Source of the DNA: Jonesia denitrificans DSM 20603
GTDB taxonomy: Bacteria > Actinomycetota > Actinomycetes > Actinomycetales > Cellulomonadaceae
Direction: 5' to 3'
DNA: 64,000 bases
NCBI RefSeq assembly: GCF_000024065.1
Contig: NC_013174.1
Location: 2,480,001 to 2,544,000, forward strand
In this document: positions 62,556 through 64,000 of the stretch, in pieces
Layout of the letters: each line of letters begins with the position of its first letter
Numbering within the stretch: position 1 is the stretch's first letter
The notes under the pieces: model-generated
Databases searched by the model: none
What the model saw: the letters and a program-made list of their open reading frames with translations, nothing else
What the model was told of the DNA's origin: nothing
Program-made: the position numbers and the translations under genes

Positions 62556-62585
62556 GATACTCAGAGTATCAGGTACTCTGAGTTC
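62556..62585. promoter_or_regulatory. Double TetR operator and fadI promoter
   Basis: A perfect palindrome GATACTC-A-GAGTATC (62556-62570) and an imperfect one centred on ACTC-T-GAGT (62575-62583), centres 16 bases apart. TATAAAA at 62586-62592 is a candidate -10 for the thiolase, so the operators overlap its -35 region and the regulator's own start. Confidence 0.8.
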
Positions 62586-62623
62586 TATAAAAGTCTCATT
62601 CAGCAATGACGCGAGGAGAAACC

Positions 62624-63940
62624 ATGCCCAACCCCGCCCACCGTCCCCTGACTGACGCCGTCATCATTGGCGGTAACCGCATCCCCTTCGCCCGGGCCGG
62701 TTCACGTTACCTGGGCGCATCCAACCAAGACATGTTCACCGCAGCGCTCGATGGCCTTGTGGCACGGTATGGCCTCCAAGGTGAGGAACTTGGTGAAGTT
62801 GTCGCCGGGGCTGTCCTCAAACACTCCCGCGACTTCAACCTTGTGCGCGAAAGCGTGCTCGGATCGGCCCTGTCCCCCACAACACCGGCCTTTGACCTGC
62901 AACAAGCGTGCGCAACTGGCATTGAAGCGTTCATCACTGTGGCCAACAAAATCCAGCTTGGCCAAATTGATTCTGCGATCGCTGGCGGTGTGGACACCGT
63001 GTCCGATGCGCCCATTGCCGTGTCCGACACCTTACGCTCTGCGCTCCTGGCAGCATCGTACGCGAAAACCCTTGGTCAGCGCGCCAAAGCATTAACCCGT
63101 ATCCGGCCAAAAGATCTGGCACCAGCCAACCCGCGCACCGACGAACCACGCACCGGACTGTCCATGGGAGAACACCAAGCCATCACCACCGCGAAGTGGG
63201 CTATCAGCCGTGAAGACCAAGACCTCATTGCGTACAACTCGCACCACAACTTAGCGAACGCCTACAACACCGGGTTCTTCGATGACCTCATCACCCCGTT
63301 CAAAGGGCTGCACCGTGACCAGAACCTCCGCGAGGACACGTCACTGGAAAAGCTCGCCACGTTGAAACCGGTGTTTGGGAAAACATTGTCAACACCTGCC
63401 ACGATGACGGCGGGGAACTCCACGGCCCTCACCGATGGCGCCTCCACTGTGCTTGTTGCCAACAACGAGTGGGCCCGTGAGCGCAACTTCACCCCACTCG
63501 CCCGGTTTGTGGACGCGCAGACCGCTGCGGTCGATTATGTTCATGGGCGTGAAGGGCTGTTGATGGCCCCGGTCCATGCGGTGCCTCGGCTTCTTGAACG
63601 CAACGGTTTGTCGTTGCAGGACTTTGACTTCTACGAAATTCATGAGGCGTTTGCTGCCACTGTGTTGACCACTCTTGCGGCGTGGGAAGACGAGAATTAC
63701 TGCCGCAACGAGCTTGGTTTACCTCATGCGTTGGGGGCCATTGACCGGAGCGCATTGAACGTGAATGGTTCGTCACTTGCGGCAGGTCACCCGTTTGCTG
63801 CAACCGGTGGGCGCATCCTTGCGAGCACCGCAAAACTCCTCCACGCCCGGGCCCAAGAAACGGGGCGCCCAGCCCGTGCGCTGATTTCGGTGTGTGCGGC
63901 AGGTGGGGTTGGTGCTGTCGCCATCCTGGAGTCTGCATGA
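62624..63940 (+). CDS. fadI: Acetyl-CoA acyltransferase (thiolase, FadI type)
   Basis: 438 residues from ATG 62624 (GAGGAGAAACC). Thiolase with nucleophile Cys96 (QQACATGIEAF), substrate loop, EIHEAFAATVL, the base His in SSLAAGHPFAATGGR and second Cys in VCAAGGVGAV. Last step of beta-oxidation. It resembles FadI more than FadA by length and wording. The next gene starts at 63998, so an operon is likely. Confidence 0.9.
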   Translation: MPNPAHRPLTDAVIIGGNRIPFARAGSRYLGASNQDMFTAALDGLVARYGLQGEELGEVVAGAVLKHSRDFNLVRESVLGSALSPTTPAFDLQQACATGIEAFITVANKIQLGQIDSAIAGGVDTVSDAPIAVSDTLRSALLAASYAKTLGQRAKALTRIRPKDLAPANPRTDEPRTGLSMGEHQAITTAKWAISREDQDLIAYNSHHNLANAYNTGFFDDLITPFKGLHRDQNLREDTSLEKLATLKPVFGKTLSTPATMTAGNSTALTDGASTVLVANNEWARERNFTPLARFVDAQTAAVDYVHGREGLLMAPVHAVPRLLERNGLSLQDFDFYEIHEAFAATVLTTLAAWEDENYCRNELGLPHALGAIDRSALNVNGSSLAAGHPFAATGGRILASTAKLLHARAQETGRPARALISVCAAGGVGAVAILESA

Positions 63941-63997
63941 CCTTTTCTGCCCAACAACCTCGCCCGTGCACGCCCCCTGTGATCCGAAAGGACCATC

Positions 63998-64000
63998 ATG
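63998..64000 (+). CDS. Start codon of the next gene, cut by the window end
   Basis: ATG preceded by GAAAGGACC at an ideal distance, 57 bases after the thiolase stop. A multifunctional hydroxyacyl-CoA dehydrogenase (FadJ type) would be the expected product, but nothing of it is visible. Confidence 0.45.

Overview
The window comes from an actinobacterial chromosome, probably Micrococcales. Evidence is the high G+C, a BldC-type regulator, a DUF3073 protein, a DtxR/IdeR-type iron box and DUF1469 (Holin-X)/DUF3618 envelope genes. Genus cannot be fixed from the sequence; a Jonesia-like host is only a guess. About 19 kb at the left is the late half of a siphovirus prophage and the rest is bacterial.

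Prophage (1-19089). The window opens in the last codons of the major capsid gene. It then runs through head-tail connector genes, tail terminator, tail tube, a pair of tail-assembly chaperones joined by a -1 frameshift at CCCAAAC, tape measure, an FN3-repeat tail protein, a beta-helix tailspike, further baseplate/minor tail genes, a small wall-binding-like protein, endolysin and holin. A late HTH/metallophosphoesterase/zinc-ribbon trio follows. Three leftward genes (an HTH protein, a small unknown and a tyrosine integrase) lie next to an orphaned 3' half of a tRNA-Phe gene, the distal attachment site. A leftward lipoprotein gene with its own terminator sits inside the tail operon like a moron.

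Island scar (19122-22821). Beyond the attachment site lie a nonsense-mutated second integrase, a frameshifted unknown gene, a free HMA metallochaperone, a P1B-type metal ATPase with an unusual CPG motif, and a gene fragment. The two metal genes share a CTTGA-N6-TCAAG operator-like dyad at matching distances. The segment is very GC-rich and looks transferred.

Core chromosome. 23-28.5 kb carries envelope genes: DUF1469-DUF3618, a poly-Asp-tailed membrane protein fused by overlap to a two-component system, then an NfeD-like protein with a flotillin. 28.7-34.8 kb holds a secreted Ala/Ser/Thr-rich protein, a phosphotransferase, bldC, a DUF3073 gene and purF-purM. 35-38.6 kb is a sulfate ABC transporter operon. 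38.7-46 kb holds an SCP2-like protein, gdhA and a nitrate uptake/assimilatory nitrate reductase operon, that is sulfur and nitrogen acquisition. 46-49.6 kb has a sarcosine-oxidase-like flavoenzyme and purL. 49.8-54.6 kb is a lipoprotein plus an iron-siderophore ABC operon behind an IdeR box. 54.6-59.7 kb contains two CNNM/CorC-like proteins, two paralogous lipoproteins and a DoxX protein. 59.8-64 kb is a fatty-acid beta-oxidation locus: acyl-CoA oxidase and TetR regulator divergent from a FadI-type thiolase across a double palindrome.
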